This document shows positions 42,970-51,579 of a stretch of 64,000 nucleotides of DNA, one piece after another. The stretch covers positions 103,198-167,197 of the forward strand of contig DCMZ01000005.1 of NCBI GenBank assembly GCA_002321895.1, written 5' to 3'. This DNA is from Bdellovibrionaceae bacterium UBA1609. GTDB taxonomy: Bacteria; Bdellovibrionota; Bdellovibrionia; Bdellovibrionales; UBA1609. The notes beneath the pieces were generated by a model. The model had not been told where the DNA came from. It saw only the letters and a list, made by a program, of their open reading frames with translations, and did not search any database. Every line of letters starts with the position of its first letter. Position 1 is the first letter of the stretch. Both the position numbers and the translations under genes were made by a program.

Positions 42970-45141
42970 TTGGTTCGTTTATTGTTTATTATATGTTCGG
43001 TGTTCTTTAGCAGTTTCGTCTATGCAGGTATCTATTATAAACCCACCAACGTGTTGAATATGAAATCTCAAGATTTAAATGGCGATTTGTTTTACTACGC
43101 CACAGATCGCTCCGGCGAGGTTCACTTTCAAGTCAACGCCCCAAGCGACGGGTACTACCGCATTAGAGCGAAAGTTTTGGCCGCAAACGGAAAATCTGAC
43201 AGCTTCTATGTGCAACTTGATCAGCGGTTTCCTGCTCTTTGGGATATCAAAGAAGGCCCTGATGTACAGTTTGCTACCTGGAGCTACAAGACCTACCTAA
43301 GCAAGGGAACCCATCAAATTAAGTTCCTTGCAAGGGAGTCTAATACTAAGATATCCGAGCTACTTTTAAACTTCACTGACTCCGTAAAAATTGTTCGAAG
43401 ATTGGATTTTTCAGATAAGCAACTGCAATCGAACTTTCTGGGGGATCTGGATTCGACAAATATCGATTGTCCTCAAAGTGGATCTGAAACGGTCTGTAAC
43501 TGGGATCGAAAAGAGTTGGCCAAAATCAAACGAGATTTTATCACCGGTAAACCAGTCCTAGAGGTCAGTTATCCACCAGTATCTATTGGCACCCCAAGAG
43601 TCACTTTTAATAAAAAGCTCCCCATCAACAGCAACGACTACACATTATCCTATCGCGTGAAGTTTGGCGCTCACTATCGGTGGGCCAAGGGTGGGAAAAT
43701 GCACGGGCTAGGACCCGCAAAACCAACAACCGGCTGCCAGCCCAGGACCGACGACGGATGGAGTGTAAGAATGCTTACGATGTCGACGGGACGGTTAGCC
43801 ATATATGTGTACGATCAAGATCGTAACAATCCAAATGGCTGTGGTGAAGGCTTCACAGCCCCGAACTTTCGAATTACAAATACCGAGAAGTGGTACAATA
43901 TTTCGCTATATGTAAAACTAAATTCTCCCAACCGGGCAGATGGCGTAGCTAAACTTTTTGTCGATGGTAAACAAATCCACGAGGTCACTGGTTTACGGCT
44001 TCGAAGGTCAAACGCAAAAAGCTCTCTCATGCAAAATTTTATGTTTAACACATTCTACGGTGGAGGCTCTTGGGATGCAGCCCCTGACAGAACGACCCAT
44101 GTACAGTTCAGTGACTTTCAGATCGCCGAAGGCGAGGTGCCTCGCGTGCTTTCTGACACCAAAATCGCAGCTGATTACTCGGCGTCAGAAATCAAAAAAC
44201 TTCTGCGAGAAGCTCGAGATATCTCGGTGCCCGTTTCAAGAGATCGCGGAGTTAAGACTGACTTTGGAAAATATCCCGACTCAGCCAGTGCCGATTTTGA
44301 TTTAGAAACCGGAGTATCTAGTAACTGGAAATTTGGTAGCAAGCAAAGATACAACGGCTATTTTCTCAGGTCCTATGCCGAATTATTTATTAAGGTGGGA
44401 CAGCTTTTTTCTGAAACCACCGGCACCACCCTGCCAAAGGCCTCTTTTGAGTTTCACTCCAAAGATGGGGGACAGATTGGCTACCAACTCGAGTCTAGCA
44501 CCTTTCGCTCTTATTCTTATAGCCAAGACCCAAATCAAATTATTAAGCATTTTTTAGTGGATTTAATATATGTAACAAACTTCGTAAACCCATCTCAAAG
44601 AAATGGTGTTAGAAGTATTAATGTTGAAAAACAAAGTTTAGCCTCTAGCTTTTCCCAGTTAAACCACAGGGCTTTTCGTCACAAATCGCCGCAGATGTAC
44701 ATTCCTCAACTGCTTAGGCGCTCAGCCAACCTATTTCTCCAAGAAGAAAAGCATTACAAATCAAACCCGATTGGTTCAGCAGAAAATTTTGCACAAACCA
44801 GTATCGACTTAAAAGTTGATAATTTCGGTAGCTTTCAATACCTTCCTCCTTACAGTGGACACAAACAAAGTGGCGTTCGCTCTTTCGCAGGCGTCGAAAG
44901 CTGGTCCTACTCAAGCTCATCTAAAAATAACAAAACTCTTGCGCAGGCCTATGGACAATTTCTTATAGAGCTACATGATATTCATAGACTCTTTCAGTGG
45001 CATGGTGATCCAACTGTGGAAATCAAAACTCGCTCGCTAGAGCCAACGAAACAGTTCAAGGTGGGTTCAAAACCTTGGAGAAAATTTAAATCGAATATTC
45101 ACCCAAGAACCGTCTTCCAACAAATGGTCAATGACTACTGA
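42970..45141 (+). CDS. Secreted polysaccharide lyase family 14-like protein with N-terminal CBM-like domain
   Basis: 723 residues from a TTG start with GGGGGA upstream. Signal peptide (VRLLFIICSVFFSSFVYA). Residues about 20-140 form a carbohydrate-binding-like sandwich (GEVHFQVNAPSDGYYRIRAKVL, HQIKFLARES). Residues about 190-395 match the PL14 jelly roll: AKGGKMHGLGP, DDGWSVRMLTMSTGRLAIYVYD, WYNISLYVKLNSP, RADGVAKLFVDG, and FNTFYGGGSWDAAPD with HVQFSDFQIA. PL14 enzymes cleave alginate or glucuronan. The last 320 residues are unrecognised. Codon choice is visibly richer in C-ending codons than its neighbours, and it sits next to a tRNA gene, both compatible with horizontal acquisition. Confidence 0.82.
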   Translation: MVRLLFIICSVFFSSFVYAGIYYKPTNVLNMKSQDLNGDLFYYATDRSGEVHFQVNAPSDGYYRIRAKVLAANGKSDSFYVQLDQRFPALWDIKEGPDVQFATWSYKTYLSKGTHQIKFLARESNTKISELLLNFTDSVKIVRRLDFSDKQLQSNFLGDLDSTNIDCPQSGSETVCNWDRKELAKIKRDFITGKPVLEVSYPPVSIGTPRVTFNKKLPINSNDYTLSYRVKFGAHYRWAKGGKMHGLGPAKPTTGCQPRTDDGWSVRMLTMSTGRLAIYVYDQDRNNPNGCGEGFTAPNFRITNTEKWYNISLYVKLNSPNRADGVAKLFVDGKQIHEVTGLRLRRSNAKSSLMQNFMFNTFYGGGSWDAAPDRTTHVQFSDFQIAEGEVPRVLSDTKIAADYSASEIKKLLREARDISVPVSRDRGVKTDFGKYPDSASADFDLETGVSSNWKFGSKQRYNGYFLRSYAELFIKVGQLFSETTGTTLPKASFEFHSKDGGQIGYQLESSTFRSYSYSQDPNQIIKHFLVDLIYVTNFVNPSQRNGVRSINVEKQSLASSFSQLNHRAFRHKSPQMYIPQLLRRSANLFLQEEKHYKSNPIGSAENFAQTSIDLKVDNFGSFQYLPPYSGHKQSGVRSFAGVESWSYSSSSKNNKTLAQAYGQFLIELHDIHRLFQWHGDPTVEIKTRSLEPTKQFKVGSKPWRKFKSNIHPRTVFQQMVNDY

Positions 45142-45318
45142 GCTCAAAGCGGGTAATCATTTGTAATATCGAAGTCTATTTTTATAGCTCCCTGCAGACC
45201 GCCGGTGCGCTCGCTATGTCAGCCATCCGGGCTGACATCCCCCCGTTAAATGCTTGCGCATTCAACAGGGGCGCTCGCTCACTTCGATCCCCGTAAACTC
45301 ACCAGCCTAAAAATACTA
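45142..45318. other. Structured non-coding stretch between the lyase gene and tRNA-Ala
   Basis: No gene is seen. Two consecutive hairpins are clear: ATGTCAGCC (45216-45224) with GGCTGACAT (45230-45238), a perfect 9-bp stem with a 5-base loop; and CCCCGTTAAATGC (45241-45253) with GCATTCAACAGGGG (45258-45271), interrupted by one mismatch and one bulge. The 9-mer GCGCTCGCT occurs on either side of the pair (45207-45215 and 45271-45279). The composition is GC-richer than the surroundings. Confidence 0.55.
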
Positions 45319-45340
45319 AAGGCCGCCGAGTGGCGACCTT
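45319..45340. terminator. Bidirectional terminator-like hairpin
   Basis: Stem AAGGCCGCC (45319-45327) with GGCGACCTT (45332-45340), one mismatch. It is followed on the plus strand by CATTATTTTT and on the minus strand by TAGTATTTTT. It can serve both the polysaccharide lyase gene and tRNA-Ala, which converge here. Confidence 0.65.
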
Positions 45341-45353
45341 CATTATTTTTAAT

Positions 45354-45429
45354 TGGTGGAGCGTACAGGGATCGAACCTGCGACCTCAACGCTGCCAGCG
45401 TTGCGCTCTCCCAGCTGAGCTAACGCCCC
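45354..45429 (-). tRNA. tRNA-Ala(GGC)
   Basis: Read on the minus strand: acceptor GGGGCGT pairs with ACGCTCC, including the G3-U70 wobble that identifies alanine tRNAs. D arm GCTCAGCTGGGAGAGC, anticodon stem CAACG/CGTTG with loop CTGGCAG (anticodon GGC), variable AGGTC, T arm with TTCGATC, discriminator A and an encoded CCA end. It reads GCC and GCU alanine codons. A terminator-like stem lies just downstream at 45319-45340. Confidence 0.97.
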
Positions 45430-45546
45430 ACATGTGAAAGAGGTCTTTCTTCTATCCCTTCTGGCCGACCGTGGCAAGAGTTTAATAGGAGTTGATCGAT
45501 ACCCACGTCTTGTCTTTTAATAGACTTATGACGAGGAGTTTCATCT

Positions 45547-46047
45547 ATGCGTAGTTTCATTGTAAGTCTCTTATTTCTCGGTGTTTTTTCCCCCCTTGGA
45601 GTTTCTGCCAAAGATCTCACCAGCCGATTGGGTGTGGGAATATCCGATCAGTTTGCCACCGACACTCTGCCAAGTGTGGCTGTGAAATATTACCCTAGCG
45701 CCGATTTGGGTTTTTCTGCTGCCTTGGCTGTAGACACAGAAAAAGACAATTCTAAATTTGGATTTTTGGTTAAAATGTACAAGATCCTTCCCGGTGGATT
45801 TATGGAAGAAAACCTTAACTTCTACATGGGTGGTGGTGCTGGATTACTGAGCATTGAGTCCAACGGCGACAATGACTCCGGTTTTGAGCTTACAGGATTT
45901 ACTGGTGCGGAGTTCTTTTTTAGCGGCCTTGATAATCTCAGTTTTTCCTTCGAGGCGGGAATTGGGATTGTTTCCATTTCCAGTGAAGTGCGCTTTCGTA
46001 CCATCGCCGATCATCCCTTCAAAGCGGGCATTACATTTTATTTTTAA
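45547..46047 (+). CDS. Small outer-membrane beta-barrel protein
   Basis: 166 residues. Signal peptide (RSFIVSLLFLGVFSPLGVSA) and then about eight amphipathic strands (DLTSRLGVGISD, PSVAVKYYPSADLGFSAALAV, LNFYMGGGAGLLSIESN, FELTGFTGAEFFFSGL, LSFSFEAGIGIVSIS), ending AGITFYF with the terminal Phe of BAM substrates. The size suits an OmpW/OmpX-like eight-stranded barrel. It lies 12 bp before ridA, so the two may be co-transcribed. Confidence 0.8.
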   Translation: MRSFIVSLLFLGVFSPLGVSAKDLTSRLGVGISDQFATDTLPSVAVKYYPSADLGFSAALAVDTEKDNSKFGFLVKMYKILPGGFMEENLNFYMGGGAGLLSIESNGDNDSGFELTGFTGAEFFFSGLDNLSFSFEAGIGIVSISSEVRFRTIADHPFKAGITFYF

Positions 46048-46059
46048 GGAGAGTCAATT

Positions 46060-46446
46060 ATGGAAAAGAAAGTCATAGTGACGGACGCAGCACCAGCTCC
46101 CGTAGGGCCCTATTCTCAGGCCATTAAATTGGGTGATTTTCTCTATTGCTCGGGACAAATTGCTATCGAACCATCGTCTGGGGATTTGCTTACGAGCAAT
46201 ATTGCTGAGGAAACCGAACAGGTAATGAAAAATATTGGCGCGGTGTTGGCGGCGAACAATATGAGTTATCAGAATATTTTTAAAACCAGTATTTTTCTCA
46301 TTCGAATGAGTGATTTTAATGCGGTCAACGAAGTCTATTCCAAATATTTTAAAGATGATCCGCCCGCAAGGAGTTGTGTGGCTGTGAGTGAGTTACCCAA
46401 AGGCGTGAATGTAGAAATTGAAGTGATCGCCCATGTCGCGCAATAG
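46060..46446 (+). CDS. ridA: RidA-family enamine/imine deaminase
   Basis: 128 residues, exact family length. APAPVGPYSQAIKLGDFLYCSGQI is the N-terminal signature, FKTSIFLIRMSDFNAVNEVYS the middle block and PPARSCVAVSELPKGVNVEIEVIAHV the end, including the arginine that binds the substrate carboxylate. It hydrolyses reactive 2-aminoacrylate-type enamines made by PLP enzymes. RBS AAGGAGAG. The next gene begins 14 bp inside its end. Confidence 0.95.
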   Translation: MEKKVIVTDAAPAPVGPYSQAIKLGDFLYCSGQIAIEPSSGDLLTSNIAEETEQVMKNIGAVLAANNMSYQNIFKTSIFLIRMSDFNAVNEVYSKYFKDDPPARSCVAVSELPKGVNVEIEVIAHVAQ

Positions 46447-46999
46447 GCGCTATGTTTTGGCCTTATTAGGCCTTTCTTTGGCTGTTGTCGTAGGTTCTAT
46501 TCTATGGGGCGAGAAGAGAAAGGTCATGGCCACTCCGATCACCTCTTGGACCGAGGATGTCGTCGCTGACTGTGCCATAGTATTAACAGGTGGTCCTTTT
46601 CGGATTCGAGAGGGGATGGATTTACTCAGTCAGGGACGAGTGAAAAAGCTCATTGTTTCCGGTGTAAACCCCAATTCCAATTTGCTCGATATTTTTCCCA
46701 ATCTTCCCTTTTACGGTACCGTGAGTGAAGATGACATTGTTCTAGAAAAGAACTCTCAAACCACCTATGGTAATGCTCAGCAAAGTCTGCAGGTCACTGA
46801 GGTTTTAAAATGCCGAGATGTGATTCTTATAACCTCACGTCTTCATATGTACCGATCGCTGAATACGTTTATGTCTATTTTCCCAGCGGAACTTCAGATC
46901 TATCCTCGGGCGATTGTCGCTGGGAGATATCAACCCAAGCTTGGATCCATTATGGTAGAAACCATAAAATCCCTATTCTATGGTCTGTGGGTCTATTAG
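46433..46999 (+). CDS. YdcF/SanA-like DUF218 membrane-anchored protein
   Basis: 188 residues. One N-terminal TM (YVLALLGLSLAVVVGSILW) and a DUF218 domain: DCAIVLTGGPFRIREGMDLLSQGRVKKLIVSG, then EKNSQTTYGNAQQSL and VILITSRLHMYRSL. These correspond to the conserved G-G, E-x3-T-x-E/G-N and TSxxHxxR motifs. Members such as SanA and ElyC affect envelope integrity and undecaprenyl-phosphate use. The overlap with ridA suggests coupling. The usual E-x-x-S-x-x-T-x-E-N is here NSQTTYGN, a modest deviation. Confidence 0.85.
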   Translation: MSRNRRYVLALLGLSLAVVVGSILWGEKRKVMATPITSWTEDVVADCAIVLTGGPFRIREGMDLLSQGRVKKLIVSGVNPNSNLLDIFPNLPFYGTVSEDDIVLEKNSQTTYGNAQQSLQVTEVLKCRDVILITSRLHMYRSLNTFMSIFPAELQIYPRAIVAGRYQPKLGSIMVETIKSLFYGLWVY

Positions 47000-47146
47000 G
47001 CGAAGGTCTCGTAGATTCATTGGGGAGTTTTCTCTAGACCAGTTCAGATTTTATTTGGCATTAGCTAAAGTCTAAAAAATCGCCGGTATGGGTTTTCAGG
47101 GGCGGATTCTGTCAACCTTGATGGCCTGAGATCCGATGTAAAATCT

Positions 47147-48001
47147 ATGAGTTCATCTAATCCCATTTCTACAGCTTCTTCGCTTCCATTTCGAGTGGTG
47201 GATCGCTGGGGAAAAAAAGTAACAGGAATTATCGATTATACCATTCAGGTCCTCCTAATGGTTTATCTTTCGGTACGTGCTGCCTTTATTGATCAAGCTC
47301 AGGGGATGCGGGATATCGTTCGCGTGGTTTCCATGCAAATTTACTTTACGGGCTATCAGGCCATGCCGTTGATTACAGTTTTAGCCTTAGCCACCGGATC
47401 TGTTGTTATCATGCAGTCGTCGGCTCAGCTTAGTTTTTTGGGTGGGAGTGATATGTTGGGCAAGCTTATGCTCATCATTATTGTGCGGGAAGTGGGTCCA
47501 CTTTTAACAGCACTAGTAGTGATCGCTCGATCGGGGACGGCTGTGGCTTCGGAACTGGGTAATATGCAGGTAAATAAGGAAGTGACGGCTTTGGAGAGTA
47601 TGGGGATCAATCCACTGAGCTATATTGTGTTTCCACGTCTAGCGGGTGGTGTGATTAGTGTGATTTGTTTAGCTTTCTACTTCAGTGTAATTGCACTTAT
47701 AGGTGGATTTTTTGTGTCCCGACTTGCCCATGATATGTCGTTTGCTCACTACACATTTACTCTGGCGAGTTCTTTTGAAATGAACGATGTGGTGATGTTT
47801 CTCTTAAAAAACACTTTTAGTGGAGTCATTATTTTTACAGTGTGTTGCTATCAAGGTTTGCTTGTTCAAAAGAGCCCCCATGAAGTGCCACAGGCCACGA
47901 CCAAGGCTGTGGTGAATTCGATCATCTATGTTATAGGTTTTAATCTCATTGTTACGACTTTGTTCTATCTTAAAAACTTGATGGATCTGGGAGTCGTTTG
48001 A
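47147..48001 (+). CDS. mlaE: Mla/MCE-system ABC permease
   Basis: 284 residues with five to six TM helices. Permease signatures: MPLITVLALATGSVVIMQ, IIVREVGPLLTALVVIARSGTAVASELGNMQVNKEVTALESMGINPLSYIVFPR, the family's longest conserved block including the EExDA-like coupling loop. It forms the inner-membrane channel of a phospholipid transporter linking to the MCE protein encoded at 48714-49676. An N-terminal extension of about 60 residues precedes the core. The TGA stop overlaps the next ATG (TGATG). Confidence 0.93.
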   Translation: MSSSNPISTASSLPFRVVDRWGKKVTGIIDYTIQVLLMVYLSVRAAFIDQAQGMRDIVRVVSMQIYFTGYQAMPLITVLALATGSVVIMQSSAQLSFLGGSDMLGKLMLIIIVREVGPLLTALVVIARSGTAVASELGNMQVNKEVTALESMGINPLSYIVFPRLAGGVISVICLAFYFSVIALIGGFFVSRLAHDMSFAHYTFTLASSFEMNDVVMFLLKNTFSGVIIFTVCCYQGLLVQKSPHEVPQATTKAVVNSIIYVIGFNLIVTTLFYLKNLMDLGVV

Positions 48002-48717
48002 TGAAGCTATTTGTATCTCCACAAGTGATCGATACGATGTCTATGAAAAATTTAGATATAGGCTTTGGTGATCGGGTTGTTATTAATAATATGTGTTGTG
48101 ATTTACCAACCGGAAAAGTGGTTCATGTCAAAGGTCGTCGGGGAGTGGGTAAGTCTGCCTTTTTAAGAGTTCTAGCTGGGATCGAAGTGCCAACTCAAGG
48201 GGAGTACTACATAAATTCTAAAAACACCTTAGCTATGAGTTTTGAGGAGTTTTTAGAATATCGGATCCTTATTGGTTATAGTTTTGATTATGGCGGGCTG
48301 ATTCATAATATGACAATTAAAGATAATCTCATATTGCCTCTTCGGTATCACAATGCCGTGGAGGGCTGGTTGATTGAGGAGCGGGTGGAATATTATCTAA
48401 GACTATTTGATCTTTGGGATGTGAGAGATGAACGACCCTCATTTGTTTCGGGCAGTATGAGAAAAGAGGCCTGTGTGGCTCGGGCTTTTATTATGGAACC
48501 TGAAATGGTGATTTTAGACTGCCCTACAGTAGGGATGCACAAACACAACATACAAGTACTTATTGATTTAGTTAAAGAAAAGCAAATATCAGGTAACCTT
48601 AAGCATGTATTTGTGGCGTCGGATGACGATGAATTTATCAGTAGCTTCGCAACAGCCAGCATTGATCTAGATGATCATCTTGATCAAAGTATTGTTATAG
48701 AGCAGGAGGCGGCATGA
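48001..48717 (+). CDS. mlaF: MlaF-like ABC ATPase with degenerate catalytic residues
   Basis: 238 residues from ATG 48001. Walker A GRRGVGKS at 45-52 is intact. Three catalytic positions are altered: the Q-loop Gln is Asp96 (GYSFDYGGL), the Walker B glutamate is Cys174 (MVILDCPT) and the switch histidine is Ser207 (FVASDDDEF). The signature reads VSGSMRKE instead of LSGGM. ATP binding should remain possible, but hydrolysis is doubtful by analogy with other ABC proteins. It is flanked by the permease and MCE genes in a tight operon (overlaps of 1 and 4 bp), so it is clearly in use. The partner for hydrolysis, if any, is not in the window. Confidence 0.88.
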   Translation: MKLFVSPQVIDTMSMKNLDIGFGDRVVINNMCCDLPTGKVVHVKGRRGVGKSAFLRVLAGIEVPTQGEYYINSKNTLAMSFEEFLEYRILIGYSFDYGGLIHNMTIKDNLILPLRYHNAVEGWLIEERVEYYLRLFDLWDVRDERPSFVSGSMRKEACVARAFIMEPEMVILDCPTVGMHKHNIQVLIDLVKEKQISGNLKHVFVASDDDEFISSFATASIDLDDHLDQSIVIEQEAA

Positions 48718-49676
48718 GAGTGAAGTTTAATAAATTTGAACGGGTTGCTGGGTTGTTTCTGTTAACCGCCTTTATTAGTGCCATTACTGTCACAAGTTTT
48801 GTTGCCGTTAAAAAGGGTTGGTTTACATCAAAAGTTAAATTCTATGCCATACTTGATTCTGCGGATGGTTTGTTTGAGGGGACTCAAGTGCAAATGGCCG
48901 GTTTGCGTGTAGGGCAAGTTACTAATGTGGACTTGAACGAGGCTAATAAAATTAGAGTAGAATTAGAAGTGTTCGAAAAATTTCATGAGCGTATCCGAAC
49001 GGACTCACAAATTATGATTGTTCGGCCCTTTGTTATTGGTGAAAAGGTGGTTGATATTCTCGTTGGGACTCAATCACTTGCAAAGGTAGAAGCCGGTACA
49101 GAGTTAGATGTTAAATCCAACACCGATATTATGGATGTGTTGAGTGGCCGACGTCTCGGACCGTTTCTTGAGAATACTGAAGCGCTTTTTGAAAACTTTA
49201 AAATTCTTGCGGATGCTTTTGCTGATTCTTCTCGTACTCGTAGTCTGGTACGGGTTTTTGATAGGATTGAGCCATTAATTCAAAGTATGGACAAAGCTTC
49301 CAAAAACTTCACATCTCTTTCCAATACGATGCAAAAAGATCAGAGATTTGAAATTATGATCGGTGGGTTTACCGATCTCTCCATGCAGATGGCGGAAGTT
49401 TTACCAGAAATTCAAAGAGAAGTGCCAGATATGGGAAAACAGATTGGTTCATTGGTCAACAATATGGCTGTTCTCGCGGAGGAGTTTAAAAAATTGACTC
49501 CCGCAGTGGCGGCCATCGCTCCAGATCTTCCTAGAGTCAGTCTTCGAGCTATAGAGGCTTTGGATGAGGCGGTAGTTACCATGAAGGCCATGCAAAAGTC
49601 GTTTTTTCTTCGAGGCGGCGTGGAAGACGTCAGAGAAGAAGAGGCCACTTCACGGATGCCAGCAGGAGATAAATAG
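48714..49676 (+). CDS. mlaD: MCE-domain (MlaD-like) substrate-binding protein
   Basis: 320 residues. One N-terminal TM (VAGLFLLTAFISAITVTSFVAV), then an MCE domain: SKVKFYAILDSADGLFEGTQVQMAGLRVGQVTNVDL, with the G-L-x-x-G-x-x-V core, up to about residue 115. The C-terminal 200 residues are helical (FKILADAF, FTSLSNTMQ, LVNNMAVLAEEFKKLTP), likely forming a needle or coiled stalk. MCE proteins are hexameric lipid shuttles across the periplasm. It starts in the 4-bp overlap with the ATPase gene. Confidence 0.93.
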   Translation: MRVKFNKFERVAGLFLLTAFISAITVTSFVAVKKGWFTSKVKFYAILDSADGLFEGTQVQMAGLRVGQVTNVDLNEANKIRVELEVFEKFHERIRTDSQIMIVRPFVIGEKVVDILVGTQSLAKVEAGTELDVKSNTDIMDVLSGRRLGPFLENTEALFENFKILADAFADSSRTRSLVRVFDRIEPLIQSMDKASKNFTSLSNTMQKDQRFEIMIGGFTDLSMQMAEVLPEIQREVPDMGKQIGSLVNNMAVLAEEFKKLTPAVAAIAPDLPRVSLRAIEALDEAVVTMKAMQKSFFLRGGVEDVREEEATSRMPAGDK

Positions 49677-50257
49677 TGGGAGCGCCATCTTATAAAAATT
49701 CCTTTAACCTGACCTACTTTAATGCTGAAGAGGTGGGGAAAGGTATGGAAGAGGTGGCCTGTGAAGTTATCAAGACGGAGAAAAACAGTGTAACGAGTCG
49801 CTGGTATCGTTTTTCGCCAGAAGTGAACCTATATATATGGGAAGACTCTAAATGCAATATCATTAAGCAGTGTATGGATATTTGTGGTCAAGTTGTAGAG
49901 TGGAATATCATTGAAGGTGTGCGAACGGGCTATAGTTTTGATGAAGGTTTAGACGAAGAGCCTACAGTGGTTGAGCTTCATAAAAGATATCAACTGGATC
50001 ATGTTAAGTATGACGACCAACCCATGGCTCCTGCCGTCCACCAGGCCGAACAGGTCATTCGGAAAATGCAGATTTTGGAACAAAACTATATAGAGAAACT
50101 GATCTTTAATTTTCAAAAATCGCCCCAGGCCGATAACATGGATCCCAAGTTGTTTTTAAAAATGTACGGTCACAATTTACCGGCCAGTGAGCTCACTTGG
50201 TGGGAGCGTATTATTCGAGTATTTTTAGGTTTCTGGCCAAATCCACCAAAAGATTGA
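49676..50257 (+). CDS. Orphan protein in the Mla operon
   Basis: 193 residues from a GTG that overlaps the MCE stop by one base (TAGTG), so coupled to it. No signal peptide or TM is obvious until a hydrophobic C-terminal patch (ELTWWERIIRVFLGFWPNPP). The N-terminal half (FNLTYFNAEEVGKGMEEVACEV, RWYRFSPEVNLYIWEDSKCNIIKQ) looks like a small alpha/beta domain. No family is recognised. Position suggests a cytosolic or peripheral accessory for the lipid transporter. Confidence 0.78.
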   Translation: MGAPSYKNSFNLTYFNAEEVGKGMEEVACEVIKTEKNSVTSRWYRFSPEVNLYIWEDSKCNIIKQCMDICGQVVEWNIIEGVRTGYSFDEGLDEEPTVVELHKRYQLDHVKYDDQPMAPAVHQAEQVIRKMQILEQNYIEKLIFNFQKSPQADNMDPKLFLKMYGHNLPASELTWWERIIRVFLGFWPNPPKD

Positions 50258-50292
50258 TTGTCACTGAACCTTCGGATTTGTATGGTTAACCC

Positions 50293-51579
50293 ATGTTTCG
50301 TTGGCATGTGTTTTACCATTATCTTTTTTCTGACAGAGCGGGATCGTTGATCCGTTTAATTTCAAGAATCTGTGTGATCGGTATTACATTGGGAGTGGCA
50401 GCGTTTGTTGTCGTGCTGAGCATCATGAATGGCTTCAACGGTTCCATAAAAACCAGATATCTTTCAGTGGAACCTCATCTGGTGGTGTATGAGTCTCCTA
50501 AAGCAGAGTCCTCTTTGGAATTGGAAACCTTGGAAAAGCAGCTTTTAAAAAATGATATTGAGTTTAAATCTATTGCACCCTTTGAGGTTCAAGATGTGTT
50601 TTTGAAGGGGCCAGAGGGATTTTCTGGTGCCGTCTCTAAAGGGCTCACTCGGAAGGACTTGAGATCCCTTTTTGTTCGGGTGGAGAAAGGTAAAGTTAAG
50701 CCAGAAGTTGCTGCGACGACTTATGCTAACGATGTTAATTTATCCATAGGTGGCGTAGACCTACCAGAGCTGTCGGAAGTGGTGGATCAACTGAAGCCCG
50801 GGGAAATTTTGATGGGAATCGAGTTGGCTCGATCCATGGGGATTTATGAAGGGGACACTTTAGATGTGATGCCGCCAGAGACTCTGATCTTACCCGCGGG
50901 TGAAATACCTGACAAAGAGCAGGTGACGGTAAAAGCACTGTTTAATGTGGATGTGGCGGAAGTGGATTCTCGGTATTTATTTTATGTAAAGGGAGAGACG
51001 CTTACGGGAATTATGCATCCAGCCAGTTTGAGGAAAGGTGCTGAAATAAGACTTAAACAACCAGAATTGTACTCTGGAGCTTTTGACCTTTTGCAGAAGT
51101 CATATGATTCTGTGGAGTCTTGGGTGGATCGTAACTCCGCCCTATTTTTAGCTTTAAAAGTAGAGAAAATAACCATGACCACATTCATGTCTTTAAGTGG
51201 CCTCATAACTTGTTTCACGATTATTACTATTTTAATTCTTTTAATCACTCAGAAAAGAGCTGATGTTGGGATCATGATGACATTGGGTTTGTCTCCACAT
51301 AGGGCCCAGAGTCTATTTCAGTGGATCGGTGGATATTTGTTTGGTGTTGGGCTTCTAGGTGGGCTTGTATTGGGTGTTGGTATCAGTTTGTTTTTAGAAT
51401 ATGTGCCGCTAGAGGTTTTGCCGGAAATCTACTATGATCGTACCTTGCCCAGTAAGTTGGATGGGGGAATGGTATTGTTTCTCGTTATTGGTGCTAGCCT
51501 AGTGGCCATTGTTACGAGTTGGGTTCCCGCCCGCAAAATGTCTCAACTCACACCCGTGAATGCTCTTCGTAAAAAGTGA
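50293..51579 (+). CDS. LolC/LolE-type lipoprotein-releasing permease
   Basis: 428 residues: TM1 about 25-50 (VIGITLGVAAFVVVLSIMNGFNG, the conserved LolC/E start), a periplasmic domain of about 230 residues, then three TM helices of the FtsX core (SGLITCFTIITILILLITQ, KRADVGIMMTLGLSPHRAQSLF, VVLFLVIGA-like end). It extracts lipoproteins from the inner membrane for transfer to LolA. Only one such permease is in view and no LolD ATPase is adjacent, so it may be a LolF-like homodimer or pair with distant genes. It follows the Mla operon by 35 bp. Confidence 0.9.
   Translation: MFRWHVFYHYLFSDRAGSLIRLISRICVIGITLGVAAFVVVLSIMNGFNGSIKTRYLSVEPHLVVYESPKAESSLELETLEKQLLKNDIEFKSIAPFEVQDVFLKGPEGFSGAVSKGLTRKDLRSLFVRVEKGKVKPEVAATTYANDVNLSIGGVDLPELSEVVDQLKPGEILMGIELARSMGIYEGDTLDVMPPETLILPAGEIPDKEQVTVKALFNVDVAEVDSRYLFYVKGETLTGIMHPASLRKGAEIRLKQPELYSGAFDLLQKSYDSVESWVDRNSALFLALKVEKITMTTFMSLSGLITCFTIITILILLITQKRADVGIMMTLGLSPHRAQSLFQWIGGYLFGVGLLGGLVLGVGISLFLEYVPLEVLPEIYYDRTLPSKLDGGMVLFLVIGASLVAIVTSWVPARKMSQLTPVNALRKK

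Noticed and set aside
43815..44051. Minus-strand frame within the polysaccharide lyase gene
   Set aside because: Fully inside a strong domain match and without SD.
45245..45266. attC-like integron core 7-mers GTTAAAT and ATTCAAC
   Set aside because: They fit GTTRRRY and RYYYAAC but are in the reverse order and only a few bases apart, forming an ordinary hairpin instead of an attC site. No integrase gene is near.
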